Positions 34,048 through 43,538 are shown, numbered from the stretch's first letter. The stretch: 64,000 bases of DNA from Pseudonocardia abyssalis (GCF_019263705.2 NZ_JADQDK010000001.1:1178001-1242000), one strand, 5' to 3'. Notes: a model not told the origin generated them from the sequence alone. A program made the numbers and translations.

Positions 34048-34967
34048 CGGCCCGGGTGATGGACGGCCGGGCCTGCGCCCGCGCGCTCGCCGCGGGGCTC
34101 GCCGACGAGGTGGCCCGCCTGCGCGACCGGGGAGGGCGGCCGGGCCTCGCGATCGTCTCGGCGGGGTCCGACCACGGCGCGGCGCTCTACGGCCGGCGCC
34201 TGCAGCGGCTCTCCGCCGAGTTCGGGATCGGGCACGCGGCCCGTCCGCTGCCCGCGACCGCCACGCAGGCCGACCTGCTCGGCGTGATCGCGGAGCTCAA
34301 CGCCGACCCGGACCTGTCCGGGATCCTCGTCCTGCGCCCGCTGCCGCCGCACGTGGACGAGTCCGCCGTGTTCCGGGCCCTCGACCCGGCCAAGGACGTG
34401 GAGGCCGTGCACCCGGAGAACGCCGGTCTGCTGACGCTGGGGGTGCCGCGGTTCGTGCCGTCGACGCCGGCCGCGGTGTTCCACCTGCTCGACACCTGGC
34501 TCGACGCGGCGGGGGAGGACCGGGCCGACTTCTACCACCGGTCGCGGATCGTCGTGGTCGGCCGGTCCAACACGGTCGGGAAGCCCGCCGTGGCCCTGGG
34601 GTGCGCGCGGGAGGCGTCGGTGGAGTCCGTCGACGTGTGGGCCGACCGCACGGGCGGTCTCGGCCGCCACACCCGGTGGGCCGACGTCCTCGTCGTGGCG
34701 GCCGGGCGGCCGGGCCTCATCCGGGCCGAGCACGTCACCCCCGGCGCGATCGTGATCGACGTCGGGATCAACGCATCCACCGGGTCGGACGGCCGGGTGC
34801 GGACGGTCGGCGACGTCGACGCGGCCTCCGTCGCGCCCCGTGCCGGCGCCCTGAGCCCGGTGCCCGGCGGGGTCGGGCCGGTGACGGACGTCTGGCTGCT
34901 GCGCAGCACCGTCCGCGCCGCCTCGCTGCGACCGGGATCGGACCGAACCCTGCTGGAGGTGCCGTGA
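34044..34967 (+). CDS. FolD paralogue with replaced catalytic residues (307 aa)
   Basis: It is FolD-like throughout: SGILVLRPLPPHVDE, DPAKDVEAVHPENAGLL, VVVGRSNTVGKPA (cofactor loop intact), and SPVPGGVGPVTD. Aligned with the FolD at 19514-20368, Tyr49 is kept but Lys53 is Leu, Gln97 is Leu and the DVDG Asp120 is Glu. In known FolDs the Lys and Gln are needed for cyclohydrolase chemistry and the Asp for folate binding. The protein may therefore be a dehydrogenase-only enzyme, use another folate, or be regulatory. The ATG overlaps the MTHFR gene by 4 nt; its end overlaps purU by 4 nt. Confidence 0.85.
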   Translation: MTARVMDGRACARALAAGLADEVARLRDRGGRPGLAIVSAGSDHGAALYGRRLQRLSAEFGIGHAARPLPATATQADLLGVIAELNADPDLSGILVLRPLPPHVDESAVFRALDPAKDVEAVHPENAGLLTLGVPRFVPSTPAAVFHLLDTWLDAAGEDRADFYHRSRIVVVGRSNTVGKPAVALGCAREASVESVDVWADRTGGLGRHTRWADVLVVAAGRPGLIRAEHVTPGAIVIDVGINASTGSDGRVRTVGDVDAASVAPRAGALSPVPGGVGPVTDVWLLRSTVRAASLRPGSDRTLLEVP

Positions 34968-35857
34968 GCACGCCCGGAACGACCACGCGCGGAGTGCTGC
35001 TGCTGTCCTGCCCCGACGCCCCCGGGATCGTCCACGCGGTCTCGGGGCTGCTGGTGGAGGAGGGCTGCACCATCCTGTCGAGCCAGCAGTTCGGCAGCCT
35101 CCTCGGTGGCAGCGTCCCCGGCGACGGCGGCACCTTCTTCATGCGCGTCGAGTTCACCCGTGCCGACGGGGCGCCGCTGGACCTGCCGGCCCTGCGCCTG
35201 CGGACGGCAGCGCTCGCCGACCGGTTCGGGATGACCTGGCGGCTGGTCGACCCGACGCGGCCGCTCCGCGTCGTGGTGATGGTGAGCCGGCTGCTGCACT
35301 GCCTCAACGACCTCCTCTTCCGCAGCTCGGTCGGCGAGCCGAACCTCGACGTCGTGGCCGTGGTGTCCAACCACCCCGACGCGGGCAGGCTGGCCGACAG
35401 CCACGGGGTCGCCTTCCGGCACATCCCGGTCACCGCCGACACCAAGGGGCGGGCCGAGGCGGAGCTGCTCGACCTGGTCGACCGGGAGCGCGTCGACCTG
35501 GTGGTGCTGGCCCGCTACATGCAGATCCTCTCCGACGACGCCTGCAAGCATCTCGAGGGCCGCGCCATCAACATCCACCACTCGATGCTGCCCAGCTTCA
35601 AGGGTGCGCGGCCCTACCACCAGGCGCACGTCCGCGGCGTCAAGTTCATCGGCGCCACGGCCCACTACGCCACCGCCGACCTCGACGAGGGGCCGATCAT
35701 CGAGCAGGACCTGGTCCGGGTCGACCACAGCCTGGGCCCCGAGCAGCTCGCGGCCCGCGGGCGCGAGGTCGAGAGCCGGGCACTCGCCCGCGCCGTGCGG
35801 TGGCACGCCGAGAACCGGATCGCCGTCCACGGCAACCGCACCGTCGTGTTCCCCTGA
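34964..35857 (+). CDS. purU: Formyltetrahydrofolate deformylase (297 aa)
   Basis: PurU releases formate from 10-formyl-THF and regenerates free THF. An N-terminal ACT domain (LLLSCPDAPGIVHAVSGLLVEEGCTILSSQQF) is followed by the formyltransferase fold. That fold has the catalytic Asn-His-Asp set in NIHHSMLPSFKGARPY and TAHYATADLDEGPII. Its place at the end of an MTHFR-FolD-PurU run is the same enzyme set used to oxidise methyl-THF to formate in methyl-halide degraders. The GTG overlaps the FolD-paralogue stop by 4 nt, and a LysR-type box follows 15 nt after its stop. Confidence 0.95.
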   Translation: MSTPGTTTRGVLLLSCPDAPGIVHAVSGLLVEEGCTILSSQQFGSLLGGSVPGDGGTFFMRVEFTRADGAPLDLPALRLRTAALADRFGMTWRLVDPTRPLRVVVMVSRLLHCLNDLLFRSSVGEPNLDVVAVVSNHPDAGRLADSHGVAFRHIPVTADTKGRAEAELLDLVDRERVDLVVLARYMQILSDDACKHLEGRAINIHHSMLPSFKGARPYHQAHVRGVKFIGATAHYATADLDEGPIIEQDLVRVDHSLGPEQLAARGREVESRALARAVRWHAENRIAVHGNRTVVFP

Positions 35858-35871
35858 CGAGGAGGCAGATC

Positions 35872-35888
35872 GTTGAGCCCACGTCAAC
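35872..35888. promoter_or_regulatory. LysR-type box 3, perfect dyad GTTGA-N7-TCAAC, upstream of ABC transporter operon
   Basis: GTTGA-GCCCACG-TCAAC is a perfect inverted repeat with a T-N11-A core. A TACAGT -10-like element lies at 35933-35938. The transporter gene start is at 36036, so the site is in the right place for activation or repression of that operon. Confidence 0.65.
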
Positions 35889-36035
35889 AGCGGGCGGCCT
35901 TCTCGTCGCCCGGAAGAGTGGTCGCGGCGTCGTACAGTGGCTGTGCTCCTGATCACTCCAGGTCCCCCGCAGTCGGAGTGGCGGGGGGCGGCGCCGTTCG
36001 GACACATGTCGTTGACGCAACGGATCGAGTCCTCC

Positions 36036-37079
36036 ATGAACACTGACACCGGCCGCGCGACGACGGCAGAGCCCCTGCTCGTCGTCGACGGGCTGACCAT
36101 CGACTTGACCGGCGACGTCGCGCAGCCCGGCATCCTCTCGGACGTCTCCTTCACCGTCGAGCACGGCGAGTCGGTGGCCCTGATCGGGGAGTCCGGCTGC
36201 GGGAAGACGATGACGGCGATGGCGGTCCTCGGACTGCTGCCCCGGGGCTTCGCGGTGACCGGTGGGCAGATCCGGCTCGCGGGCCGCGACCTGCTCACCA
36301 GCACGCAGCGCCAGCTGCGCGAGACCCGCGGCCGGGCCATCGGCGCGATCTTCCAGGAGCCGATGAGCAGCCTGGACCCCACGATGCGCGTCGGCGACCA
36401 GATCGCCGAGTCCCGGCGGCTGCACCTGGGCGAGAGCCGGAAGACGGCTCTGGTTCGGGCCGCGGAGCTCCTCGACCGCGTCGGTATCGCCAACGCCGGC
36501 AAGCGCCTCCGCAGCTACCCGCACGAGCTGAGCGGCGGGATGCAGCAGCGGGCCATGATCGCCTCCGCGATCGCCTGCGATCCCGGGCTCGTGCTGGCCG
36601 ACGAGCCGACGACCGCGCTGGACGTCACCATCCAGGCCGAGATCCTCGAGCTGCTGCGCGAGCTGCGCCGCGAGCAGGGGATCGCGGTGCTGCTGGTGAC
36701 CCACGACCTCGGTGTGGTCGCGGACTTCTGCGACCGCGTGGTCGCGATGTACGCCGGCACCGTGGTGGAGCGGGCGGGCGTCGACGAGCTCTTCGACACC
36801 CCGCGGCATCCCTACACCCGCGCGCTGCTCGACGCCGTCCCGCAGACCGGCAGCCCCCGCACGCTCCTGCCGGTGATCCCGGGTCGCGTCCCCGCCGCGG
36901 GACGCTTCCCCGGCGGCTGCCGGTTCGAGCCCCGCTGCACCCACGGGGGCGACCCGCGCTGCCGCGCCCCCCAGCACGAGTCGACCGGGGCGGACCGGCG
37001 CTCCGTCCGGTGCGCCCGCGCCGCCGACGGCGACGCCGTCGCCCTGCCGACCGCTCGCGGCCTGACCGCCGCGCCCTAG
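36036..37079 (+). CDS. ABC transporter ATP-binding protein, DppD/OppD type (347 aa)
   Basis: It drives uptake through a peptide/opine/nickel-class importer. Walker A is GESGCGKT, the Q-loop is [10 protein letters not shown], the signature is LSGGMQQR, and Walker B is [12 protein letters not shown] with H-loop THD. The C-terminal oligopeptide-transporter tail with its cysteine-bearing segment ([17 protein letters not shown]) is typical for DppD/OppD. Start choice is uncertain: 36036 (ATG) gives the usual N terminus, with ATG 36006 and GTG 35937 in frame upstream. The substrate-binding, permease and second ATPase genes follow. Confidence 0.93.
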   Translation: MNTDTGRATTAEPLLVVDGLTIDLTGDVAQPGILSDVSFTVEHGESVALIGESGCGKTMTAMAVLGLLPRGFAVTGGQIRLAGRDLLTSTQRQLRETRGRAIGAIFQEPMSSLDPTMRVGDQIAESRRLHLGESRKTALVRAAELLDRVGIANAGKRLRSYPHELSGGMQQRAMIASAIACDPGLVLADEPTTALDVTIQAEILELLRELRREQGIAVLLVTHDLGVVADFCDRVVAMYAGTVVERAGVDELFDTPRHPYTRALLDAVPQTGSPRTLLPVIPGRVPAAGRFPGGCRFEPRCTHGGDPRCRAPQHESTGADRRSVRCARAADGDAVALPTARGLTAAP

Positions 37080-37141
37080 ATCTGGCGCACGTCCCACCTC
37101 GGTTCCGGGCCGATGACGCCCCCTGACCAGATAGGAACGCC

Positions 37142-38668
37142 ATGAGAACGCTGACCAGGTTCCTCGCCATCGTCGCGACCTCCGCCCTGACCGTCTCGCT
37201 GGCCGCGTGCGGCTCGTCGGAGCCGGGGTCCGGCTCCGGTGAGCGGAGCACGCTCACGGTCGGGGCCGCCGCCGTGCCGTCCTCGCTGGACCCGCGCAGG
37301 TCTGCCCCGTACGAGGCGCAGTGGATCGGGATGCTCTACGACACGCTGGTCCAGCGCGCACCGGACGGGAGCTTCACCCCGGCGCTCGCCGAGAGCTGGA
37401 CGCTCTCGGAGGACGCCCGCACCCTGGAGCTGACCCTGCGCCCCGGGGTCACCTTCCAGGACGGCGCGCCCTTCGACGCCGCGGCGGTGAAGGCCAACCT
37501 CGACGCGTCGCGGGCCGGCGGCACGAACTTCTCGGGCCAGCTGACCAACATCGCGGGGGTGGAGGCCGTCGGCGACCGGCAGGTCCGGATCGAGCTGACC
37601 GACTCGCCCGCACCGCTGCTCGGGGTGCTGGCCGGCGAGGCCGGGATGATCATCAGTCCCGCCTCGCTGGGTGAGGACCTGTCCCAGCGGTCCGCGGGCG
37701 CCGGCCCCTTCACCCTGGAGCGGTTCGAGGGGCAGCGGCTGCAGTTCACGGCCTGGGACGGGTACTGGAACGCCGCGGCCGTGCGGATCGGCGGCGTGGA
37801 CATCGACGTGCTCATCGACGACAGCGCGCGTCTGCGAGCCCTGCGCTCCGGCCAGCTGGACACCGCGTTCATCATCCCGTCGCAGGTCAGGGAGGTCGAG
37901 TCGACCGACCTGGAGGTGGCGCGACCCGACACCGCCGAGTCCTTCTGGGGCGTGCTGGTCAACACCGGCCGCCGCGAGTTCGGCAACCCCCTCGTGCGAC
38001 AGGCGATGATGCTCGCCCTCGACCGCACCGCGATCGCCCGCGCGGTCTTCGGCGAGGACGGCTGCGCCCCGAGCGCCCAGCCCTACGACCCCAACGACTG
38101 GGCCCACTCCGACGAGCTCGACGCGCTGCCCGCCGCCCAGTACGACCCCGCGCGCGCCCGGCAGCTCATGGCGGAGGCCGGCGTGGCCGGCGGGTTCGAC
38201 TTCGAGCTGCAGGTCGGGACGGCCCAGAACTACACCCAGATCGGCCAGATCCTGCAGGCCCAGTGGGGCGAGATCGGGATCCGGGTGAACATCCGCCCGA
38301 TGGAGAACGTCCAGTTCGTCACCGCGCGGCGGCAGGGCGACTTCGACGGCACCGTGTCGGTCTACCTGAACGCCCGGCCCGACCAGAGCGCGTTCGTCCG
38401 GAACTTCTACCTGCCCGACGGGATCTTCAACCCCGGGGGCTACGACCTGCCCGGCACGGCCGAGCTCCTCGCCGAGTCCTCGTCGAGCCTCGACCCGGCC
38501 GGCCGGGCCCCGGCGCTGCACGAGCTGATGACCAACGTCCTCAACGACGGTCCGCCGATCATGCCGATCTGTACGGCCCCGCGGCTCGCCGCGTACCAGT
38601 CGGACGTGCAGGACCTCGACATGACGCTCGAGACCAAGTTCACCGACGTCGCCGTCGACCCCTCGTGA
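37142..38668 (+). CDS. ABC transporter substrate-binding lipoprotein, SBP family 5 (508 aa)
   Basis: A lipoprotein signal peptide with the lipobox LAAC (Cys22) is followed by a Gly/Ser linker and a family 5 extracellular solute-binding fold. Its typical features are LTVGAAAVPSSLDPRRS, LYDTLVQRAPDGSFTPALAESW, LRPGVTFQDGAPFDAAAVKANLD, and RQAMMLALDRTAIA. It delivers a ligand such as a peptide, glycoside or opine-like molecule to the permeases encoded downstream. The ATG follows TAGGAACG. The ligand cannot be deduced; the catabolic context suggests the pathway substrate. Confidence 0.93.
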   Translation: MRTLTRFLAIVATSALTVSLAACGSSEPGSGSGERSTLTVGAAAVPSSLDPRRSAPYEAQWIGMLYDTLVQRAPDGSFTPALAESWTLSEDARTLELTLRPGVTFQDGAPFDAAAVKANLDASRAGGTNFSGQLTNIAGVEAVGDRQVRIELTDSPAPLLGVLAGEAGMIISPASLGEDLSQRSAGAGPFTLERFEGQRLQFTAWDGYWNAAAVRIGGVDIDVLIDDSARLRALRSGQLDTAFIIPSQVREVESTDLEVARPDTAESFWGVLVNTGRREFGNPLVRQAMMLALDRTAIARAVFGEDGCAPSAQPYDPNDWAHSDELDALPAAQYDPARARQLMAEAGVAGGFDFELQVGTAQNYTQIGQILQAQWGEIGIRVNIRPMENVQFVTARRQGDFDGTVSVYLNARPDQSAFVRNFYLPDGIFNPGGYDLPGTAELLAESSSSLDPAGRAPALHELMTNVLNDGPPIMPICTAPRLAAYQSDVQDLDMTLETKFTDVAVDPS

Positions 38669-38696
38669 CGGCGTCCACGACCGGTGGGGGGCCCCG

Positions 38697-39644
38697 GTGA
38701 GACCCACGGCGGTGTTCACCCGCATCGGGGGCGGCCTCATCGTGCTCTGGCTGGTCTCCCTGCTGACCTTCTCGCTGCTGCAGCTGGTGCCCGGTGACCC
38801 GGCCGAGCTGGTGGCCGGCGACAGCGCGTCGCCGGAGCGCGTCGAGCAGATCCGGGTCGAGCTCGGCCTGGACCGCCCGCTGACCACGCAGTACACGAGC
38901 TGGCTGTCCGGCATCGTGCAGGGCGATCTCGGCACCTCGGTCTTCACCGGGGACCCGGTGACCGAGGCGATCCTGCGGGCCGCTCCGGCCACGCTGTCCA
39001 TCACGTTCGTGGCGCTCGTCATCGCGGTCGTCGTCGGCGTGCCCGCCGGCGTGGTCGCGGGACTGCGCCAGGGGAGCTGGGTGGACCGGACGGTGTCGCT
39101 GCTGGCCACCGTCGGCATCGCGATGCCGGGCTTCTGGGTCGCGATGCTCCTGGTGCTGGTCCTCGCGCTCGGACTGTCGTGGCTCCCGGCCACCGGTTAC
39201 TCGCCGATCGGCGACGGGGTCGGCGAATGGTTCTCCCACATCGTCATCCCGGCCGTCGCGCTCGGGCTGGCCACCGCGGCCGAGCTCGCGCGCCACGCCC
39301 GGGGCTGCGTCGCCGACGTGCTCGAGCGGCCCTACATCCGGACCGCGCGCGCCCGCGGGGCCCACCCGTCGTGGCTGGTGCGCCACCACATCCTGCGCAA
39401 CGCCGCCATCCCGGTCGTCACCGTCCTCGGGCTGCAGGCCGGACGGCTGCTCGGCGGGTCGATCGTCATCGAGATGGTCTGCGGGATCGACGGGCTCGGC
39501 ACCCTCGCGATCAACGCGATCCTGCAGCGCGACTTCCCGATCCTGCAGGGCTATGTCCTGCTCTCCGCCGCCATCGTCGTCACGATCAATTTGGTCGTCG
39601 ACGGGATGTACAGCTGGCTCAACCCGAAGGTGCGCACGTCATGA
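38697..39644 (+). CDS. ABC transporter permease, DppB type (315 aa)
   Basis: An inner-membrane permease with about six transmembrane segments. The N-terminal FTRIGGGLIVLWLVSLLTFSLLQLVPGDPAE is the hallmark start of DppB/OppB proteins. The EAA cytoplasmic loop is seen as RTARARGAHPSWLVRHHILRNAAIPVVTVLG. It starts from a GTG 28 nt after the binding-protein gene and overlaps the DppC-type gene by 4 nt. Confidence 0.93.
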   Translation: MRPTAVFTRIGGGLIVLWLVSLLTFSLLQLVPGDPAELVAGDSASPERVEQIRVELGLDRPLTTQYTSWLSGIVQGDLGTSVFTGDPVTEAILRAAPATLSITFVALVIAVVVGVPAGVVAGLRQGSWVDRTVSLLATVGIAMPGFWVAMLLVLVLALGLSWLPATGYSPIGDGVGEWFSHIVIPAVALGLATAAELARHARGCVADVLERPYIRTARARGAHPSWLVRHHILRNAAIPVVTVLGLQAGRLLGGSIVIEMVCGIDGLGTLAINAILQRDFPILQGYVLLSAAIVVTINLVVDGMYSWLNPKVRTS

Positions 39645-40540
39645 CCACCACATCGCTGCCCGGCCCGGTGACGGGCCGCCCCGAGCCGCCCCCTGGGGTC
39701 GTCTCGCCGCGGCGCCGCACCCTGCGGTTGCTGCTGAGCAGGCCCTCGAGCGTCGTGGCGTTCGGTTTCGTGCTGCTCCTCGTGGCACTGGCGGCCCTGG
39801 CCCCCTGGGTGTCCCCGCACGACCCCTTCGCCCAGGACCTGACGAACGCCTTCGCGCCTTACTCGGCCGAGCACCCGCTGGGCACCGACGACCTGGGCCG
39901 CGACGTCGTCTCCCGGCTGATGCACGCCATCAAGCTCGCCCTCCTCGCCCCGCTGATCTCGGTCGGCGTGGCGCTGGTCCTCGGGGTGCCGACCGGCCTG
40001 TGGGCTGGGCTGTCCCGCGGCTACGTCGACGCTGTGCTGAGCCGGATCGCCGACGCCCTGCTCAGCCTGCCGGGCCTTGCGTTCGCGCTGGCGATCATCG
40101 CGGTGGTGGGACCGGGCCTGGTCAACGTGATGGTCGCGCTGGGAGTGGTGTTCACGCCGACGCTCTTCCGGGTCATCCGGGGTGCCGCGATGGCCGTCTC
40201 CGAGGAGCCGTTCATCGACGCCGCCCGGTCGATCGGGTGCTCGACCTCGCGCATCCTGCGGGTGCACGTGCTGCCCAACGTGGCGGCCCCGCTCCTGGTG
40301 CAGGCCACGATCCTGATGGGACTGGCCCTGCTGTCCGAGGCGGGCCTGAGCTTCCTCGGGCTGGGTGTGCAGCCCCCAGAGTCGAGCTGGGGCTCCATGC
40401 TGCGGACCGCGTACGAGAACCAGTTCGAGGCGCCGACCGCGGTGCTCCCGCCCGGCATCGCCGTCGTCCTGACGGTCCTGGCGTTCAACACGATCGGCGA
40501 CGCGATCCGCGACGCCATGTCGGCCCGGGGGCAGCGATGA
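39641..40540 (+). CDS. ABC transporter permease, DppC type (299 aa)
   Basis: The partner permease of the DppB-type protein. It has an N-terminal cytoplasmic tail, a first membrane segment followed by the family motif HPLGTDDLGRDVVSRLMH, about five further segments, and the EAA loop DAARSIGCSTSRILRVHVLPNVAAPLLV. The motif FLGLGVQPPESSWGSML is typical of this subfamily. It overlaps both neighbouring genes by 4 nt, as expected for stoichiometric transporter parts. Confidence 0.93.
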   Translation: MTTTSLPGPVTGRPEPPPGVVSPRRRTLRLLLSRPSSVVAFGFVLLLVALAALAPWVSPHDPFAQDLTNAFAPYSAEHPLGTDDLGRDVVSRLMHAIKLALLAPLISVGVALVLGVPTGLWAGLSRGYVDAVLSRIADALLSLPGLAFALAIIAVVGPGLVNVMVALGVVFTPTLFRVIRGAAMAVSEEPFIDAARSIGCSTSRILRVHVLPNVAAPLLVQATILMGLALLSEAGLSFLGLGVQPPESSWGSMLRTAYENQFEAPTAVLPPGIAVVLTVLAFNTIGDAIRDAMSARGQR

Positions 40541-41634
40541 CCGACACGACGCACACCGGGGGTCGCACCGCCGGAGCCCTCGACGAGGGCGGTGGTCACC
40601 CGGCCGGCACCCACGCGCTCGAGGCGCGGGGACTGGTCAAGACGTTCCCGCTGAGCCGCAACGTCCTCGGCAGGCCGGTCTCCCGGGTGCGGGCCGTCGA
40701 CGGCGTCGACCTCGACGTGACCGCGGGGATGACGGTCGGGGTGGTCGGCGAGTCCGGTTCGGGCAAGTCGACCCTCGGCCGACTGGCCTCGCTGCTGGAA
40801 CGTCCGGACAGCGGGACCGTGCGCCTCGACGGGCGCGACACGGCGGGCCTGCGGGGCCGCGAGCTGTCCGCGGTGCGGCGCAGCCTGCAGGTCGTGTTCC
40901 AGGACCCGTTCGGGTCGCTGGACCCGACGAAGACCATCGCCCACGCGGTCTCCGAGCCGCTGATCGTGCACCGCCGGATCCGGCGAGCCGGCAGCACGGA
41001 GGCCGCGGAGGAGCTGCTCGCGCGCGTCGGGCTCGACGCCGGGCTCGCGCGCCGGTACCCCGAGCAGCTCTCCGGCGGACAGCGGCAGCGGGTCAGCATC
41101 GCGCGGGCGCTCGCGCTGGCGCCGTGGCTGCTGATCGCGGACGAGCCGACCTCCGCGCTGGACCTCTCGACCCGGTCGGAGATCCTCAACCTCCTCCTCG
41201 CGCTGCAGCAGGAGACCGGGCTGTCGATCCTGCTGGTGTCGCACGACTTCGCCACGGTGCAGCACCTGGCCCACCGGGTCGCGGTCATGTACCTGGGCCG
41301 CATCGTGGAGGAGGGACCGACCCTCGACGTGGTGCGCGAACCGCTGCACCCGTACACGAAGGCCCTGCTGTCCGCGGTGCTCGTGCCCGACCCGCGGGTC
41401 CAGCGCAACCGGAGCCGCATCGTCCTGCAGGGCGACGCGCCCAACCCGGCGGACCTCCCGTCGGGCTGCCGCTTCCGGACCCGCTGCCCCTACGCGATGC
41501 CCTCGTGCGCGGAGGTCGACCCGCAGCTGCAGCCGGTCTCCACCGGGCACAGCGTGGCCTGCCTGCTGCACACCGGCTCCGGTCCGCCAGCCGGGGCCCC
41601 CACCTCGACGAGCGGAGGCCGCAGCGATGCGTGA
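40537..41634 (+). CDS. ABC transporter ATP-binding protein, DppF/OppF type (365 aa)
   Basis: The second ATPase of the importer. Walker A is GESGSGKST, the Q-loop is FQDPFGSLDP, the signature LSGGQRQR, Walker B LLIADEPTSALD, and the H-loop SHD. The C-terminal oligopeptide tail with the cysteine segment (GCRFRTRCPYAMPSC) is present. A ~28-residue Gly/His-rich N-terminal tail precedes the nucleotide-binding domain. It overlaps the CMD-family gene at 41627, linking transport directly to catabolism. Confidence 0.93.
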   Translation: MTDTTHTGGRTAGALDEGGGHPAGTHALEARGLVKTFPLSRNVLGRPVSRVRAVDGVDLDVTAGMTVGVVGESGSGKSTLGRLASLLERPDSGTVRLDGRDTAGLRGRELSAVRRSLQVVFQDPFGSLDPTKTIAHAVSEPLIVHRRIRRAGSTEAAEELLARVGLDAGLARRYPEQLSGGQRQRVSIARALALAPWLLIADEPTSALDLSTRSEILNLLLALQQETGLSILLVSHDFATVQHLAHRVAVMYLGRIVEEGPTLDVVREPLHPYTKALLSAVLVPDPRVQRNRSRIVLQGDAPNPADLPSGCRFRTRCPYAMPSCAEVDPQLQPVSTGHSVACLLHTGSGPPAGAPTSTSGGRSDA

Positions 41635-42037
41635 CCCCGAGGACGTGCATGTGGCGGAGGGGCTGGCGGTGCGGCAGGAGGTCTTCGGCACCGACCTGGT
41701 CGAGCGGAACTACACGAACGCGTCGGCGTTCAGCCGCCCGGCCCAGGACTGGATCGCGGGCGCGGTGTGGGCCGACGTCTGGACCCGTGACGGGCTGGAC
41801 CGCCGGACCCGCAGCCTGGTGACGCTGGCGATGCTCACCGCGCTCAACCGCCCCACCGAGTTCGAGTCGCACGTCCGTGCGGCGCTGACCAACGGCTGCA
41901 CGGTCGCCGACATCCAGGAGCTGCTCCTGCACACCGCGCCCTACTGCGGGGCGCCGGCGGCGCTGCAGGCCTTCCGCCAGGCCGAACGGGTGCTGGCCGA
42001 GACGGACCGGGCCGACCCCGGAACCCCCACGAGCTGA
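41627..42037 (+). CDS. Carboxymuconolactone decarboxylase family protein (136 aa)
   Basis: A single CMD domain, paralogous to the protein at 14957-15388: both have VERN/VERS-type N termini, FSRP, LDRRTRSL, TNGCT and PAALQAFRQAERVL blocks. There is no CxxC. Its ATG lies inside the end of the DppF-type gene (8-nt overlap), and a BVMO gene follows after 13 nt. It probably acts on the same compound class as its paralogue, as a lactone/decarboxylase-type enzyme or partner. Confidence 0.87.
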   Translation: MRDPEDVHVAEGLAVRQEVFGTDLVERNYTNASAFSRPAQDWIAGAVWADVWTRDGLDRRTRSLVTLAMLTALNRPTEFESHVRAALTNGCTVADIQELLLHTAPYCGAPAALQAFRQAERVLAETDRADPGTPTS

Positions 42038-42050
42038 AGGGAGGAGACCC

Positions 42051-43538
42051 ATGGCGCGCACTCGGCGCAGGGCGCCCCGGCGGACGATCCGCGTGGGCAT
42101 CATCGGAGCCGGTTTCGGCGGCATCGCCGCCGCGATCAAGCTCAGGCAGCGCACCTCCGCCTCGGTTGTGATCTTCGAGCAGTCCGACGAGGTGGGGGGT
42201 ACCTGGTACGACAACCGCTACCCCGGCTGCGAGGTCGACATCCCCTCGCACGCCTACAGCTTCTCCTTCCACCGCCACGACTGGCCGCGGACGCACGCCC
42301 GGCAGCCCGAGCTGCTGCGCTACGCGAACGAGGTCGTCGACGCGTTCGGGCTCCGTCCGCTCCTGCGGCTCGGTACGAAGGTCACCGAGGTCCTCTGGGA
42401 CGAGAACGAGCAGCACCACGAGGTCCGCACCGCCGACGGCGAGAGCCACGAGTTCGACGTCGTGATCTCCGCGCTCGGGTTGCTCAGCGTGCCCAACCAC
42501 CCGGAGTGGCCCGGGCTGGAGGACTTCCGCGGCCCCGCCTTCCATACCTCGCGCTGGCGCGACGACGTCGACCTGCGGGGCAAGCGGGTGGCCGTGGTCG
42601 GCACCGGCTCGACCGCGGCGCAGATCGTCCCCGGCATCGCCGGCACGGTCGGGTCGCTCCTGGTGTTCCAGCGCGAGCCCGGGTGGGTCGAGCCCAAGCA
42701 GGAGCGGGAGTTCACCGCGAGGGAGCGCTGGGTCTACCGCCATGTACCCGGTGCCCAGCGCCTTCACCGCGGGCTGCTGTTCGGCCGGTCCATCGCCCGC
42801 GTCAAGGCCTACGACACCACCAGCCGGATGCAGGAGACCATGCGCGGCCGGTGCACCGACTACATCCGGCGCACGGTGCACGACCCCGCCACCCGCGAGG
42901 CCGTGACCCCCGACTACCCGTGGGGGTGCAAGCGGCCGGTGCTGGCGTCGACGTTCTACGAGGCGCTCAACCTCCCGCACGTCGACCTGGTCCCGCACCC
43001 CGTGACCTCCGTGACCGGTGACGGGCTCGTCGACGACCGCGGCGTGCACCACGACGTCGACGTCCTGGTCCTGAGCACCGGGTTCCAGCCGACCCGGTTC
43101 CTGTCCGGGCTCGACGTCCGGGGCATCGACAAGCGCAGCATCCACGACGCGTGGAAGGACCGGGCGTCGGCGTTCCTCGGCGTGACGGTGGCCGGGTTCC
43201 CCAACTTCTTCGTGCTCTACGGGCCCAACACCAACGGGGGCTTCTCGATCATCGCCCAGCTGGAGCGCCAGGCCGAGATCGCCAGCAGGGCCGTGCGCCG
43301 ACTCGAACGCGGTGCGGGGTACGTCGACACCGACGAGCGGGCCCAGCGCCGCTGGGTCGCGTGGGTCGACGACCAGATCGCCCGCAAGGCCTCGGCGATG
43401 GAGTCGGGCTGCCGCAACTACTACCACTCCCCGGGAGGGGCCAACGTGACCCAGTGGCCGGGTTCGCACCTCAAGTACCTGGTAGTGACCCGGTTGCTCG
43501 ACCGCTGGGGCATCCGGGCGTTCGCGGTGCCGCGATGA
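42051..43538 (+). CDS. Baeyer-Villiger monooxygenase, type I (495 aa)
   Basis: The FAD Rossmann motif GAGFGG (19-24), the BVMO fingerprint FxGxxxHxxxW (F159-W169, FRGPAFHTSRW) and the NADPH motif GTGSTA (184-189) are all present. Type I BVMOs insert oxygen next to a ketone to give esters or lactones. GGTWYDNRYPGCEVDIPSHAYSF is typical of cyclic-ketone and steroid-type BVMOs. It is followed immediately (4-nt overlap) by an MBL-fold hydrolase that could open the product lactone. The ATG has GGGAGGAG upstream. Confidence 0.93.
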   Translation: MARTRRRAPRRTIRVGIIGAGFGGIAAAIKLRQRTSASVVIFEQSDEVGGTWYDNRYPGCEVDIPSHAYSFSFHRHDWPRTHARQPELLRYANEVVDAFGLRPLLRLGTKVTEVLWDENEQHHEVRTADGESHEFDVVISALGLLSVPNHPEWPGLEDFRGPAFHTSRWRDDVDLRGKRVAVVGTGSTAAQIVPGIAGTVGSLLVFQREPGWVEPKQEREFTARERWVYRHVPGAQRLHRGLLFGRSIARVKAYDTTSRMQETMRGRCTDYIRRTVHDPATREAVTPDYPWGCKRPVLASTFYEALNLPHVDLVPHPVTSVTGDGLVDDRGVHHDVDVLVLSTGFQPTRFLSGLDVRGIDKRSIHDAWKDRASAFLGVTVAGFPNFFVLYGPNTNGGFSIIAQLERQAEIASRAVRRLERGAGYVDTDERAQRRWVAWVDDQIARKASAMESGCRNYYHSPGGANVTQWPGSHLKYLVVTRLLDRWGIRAFAVPR

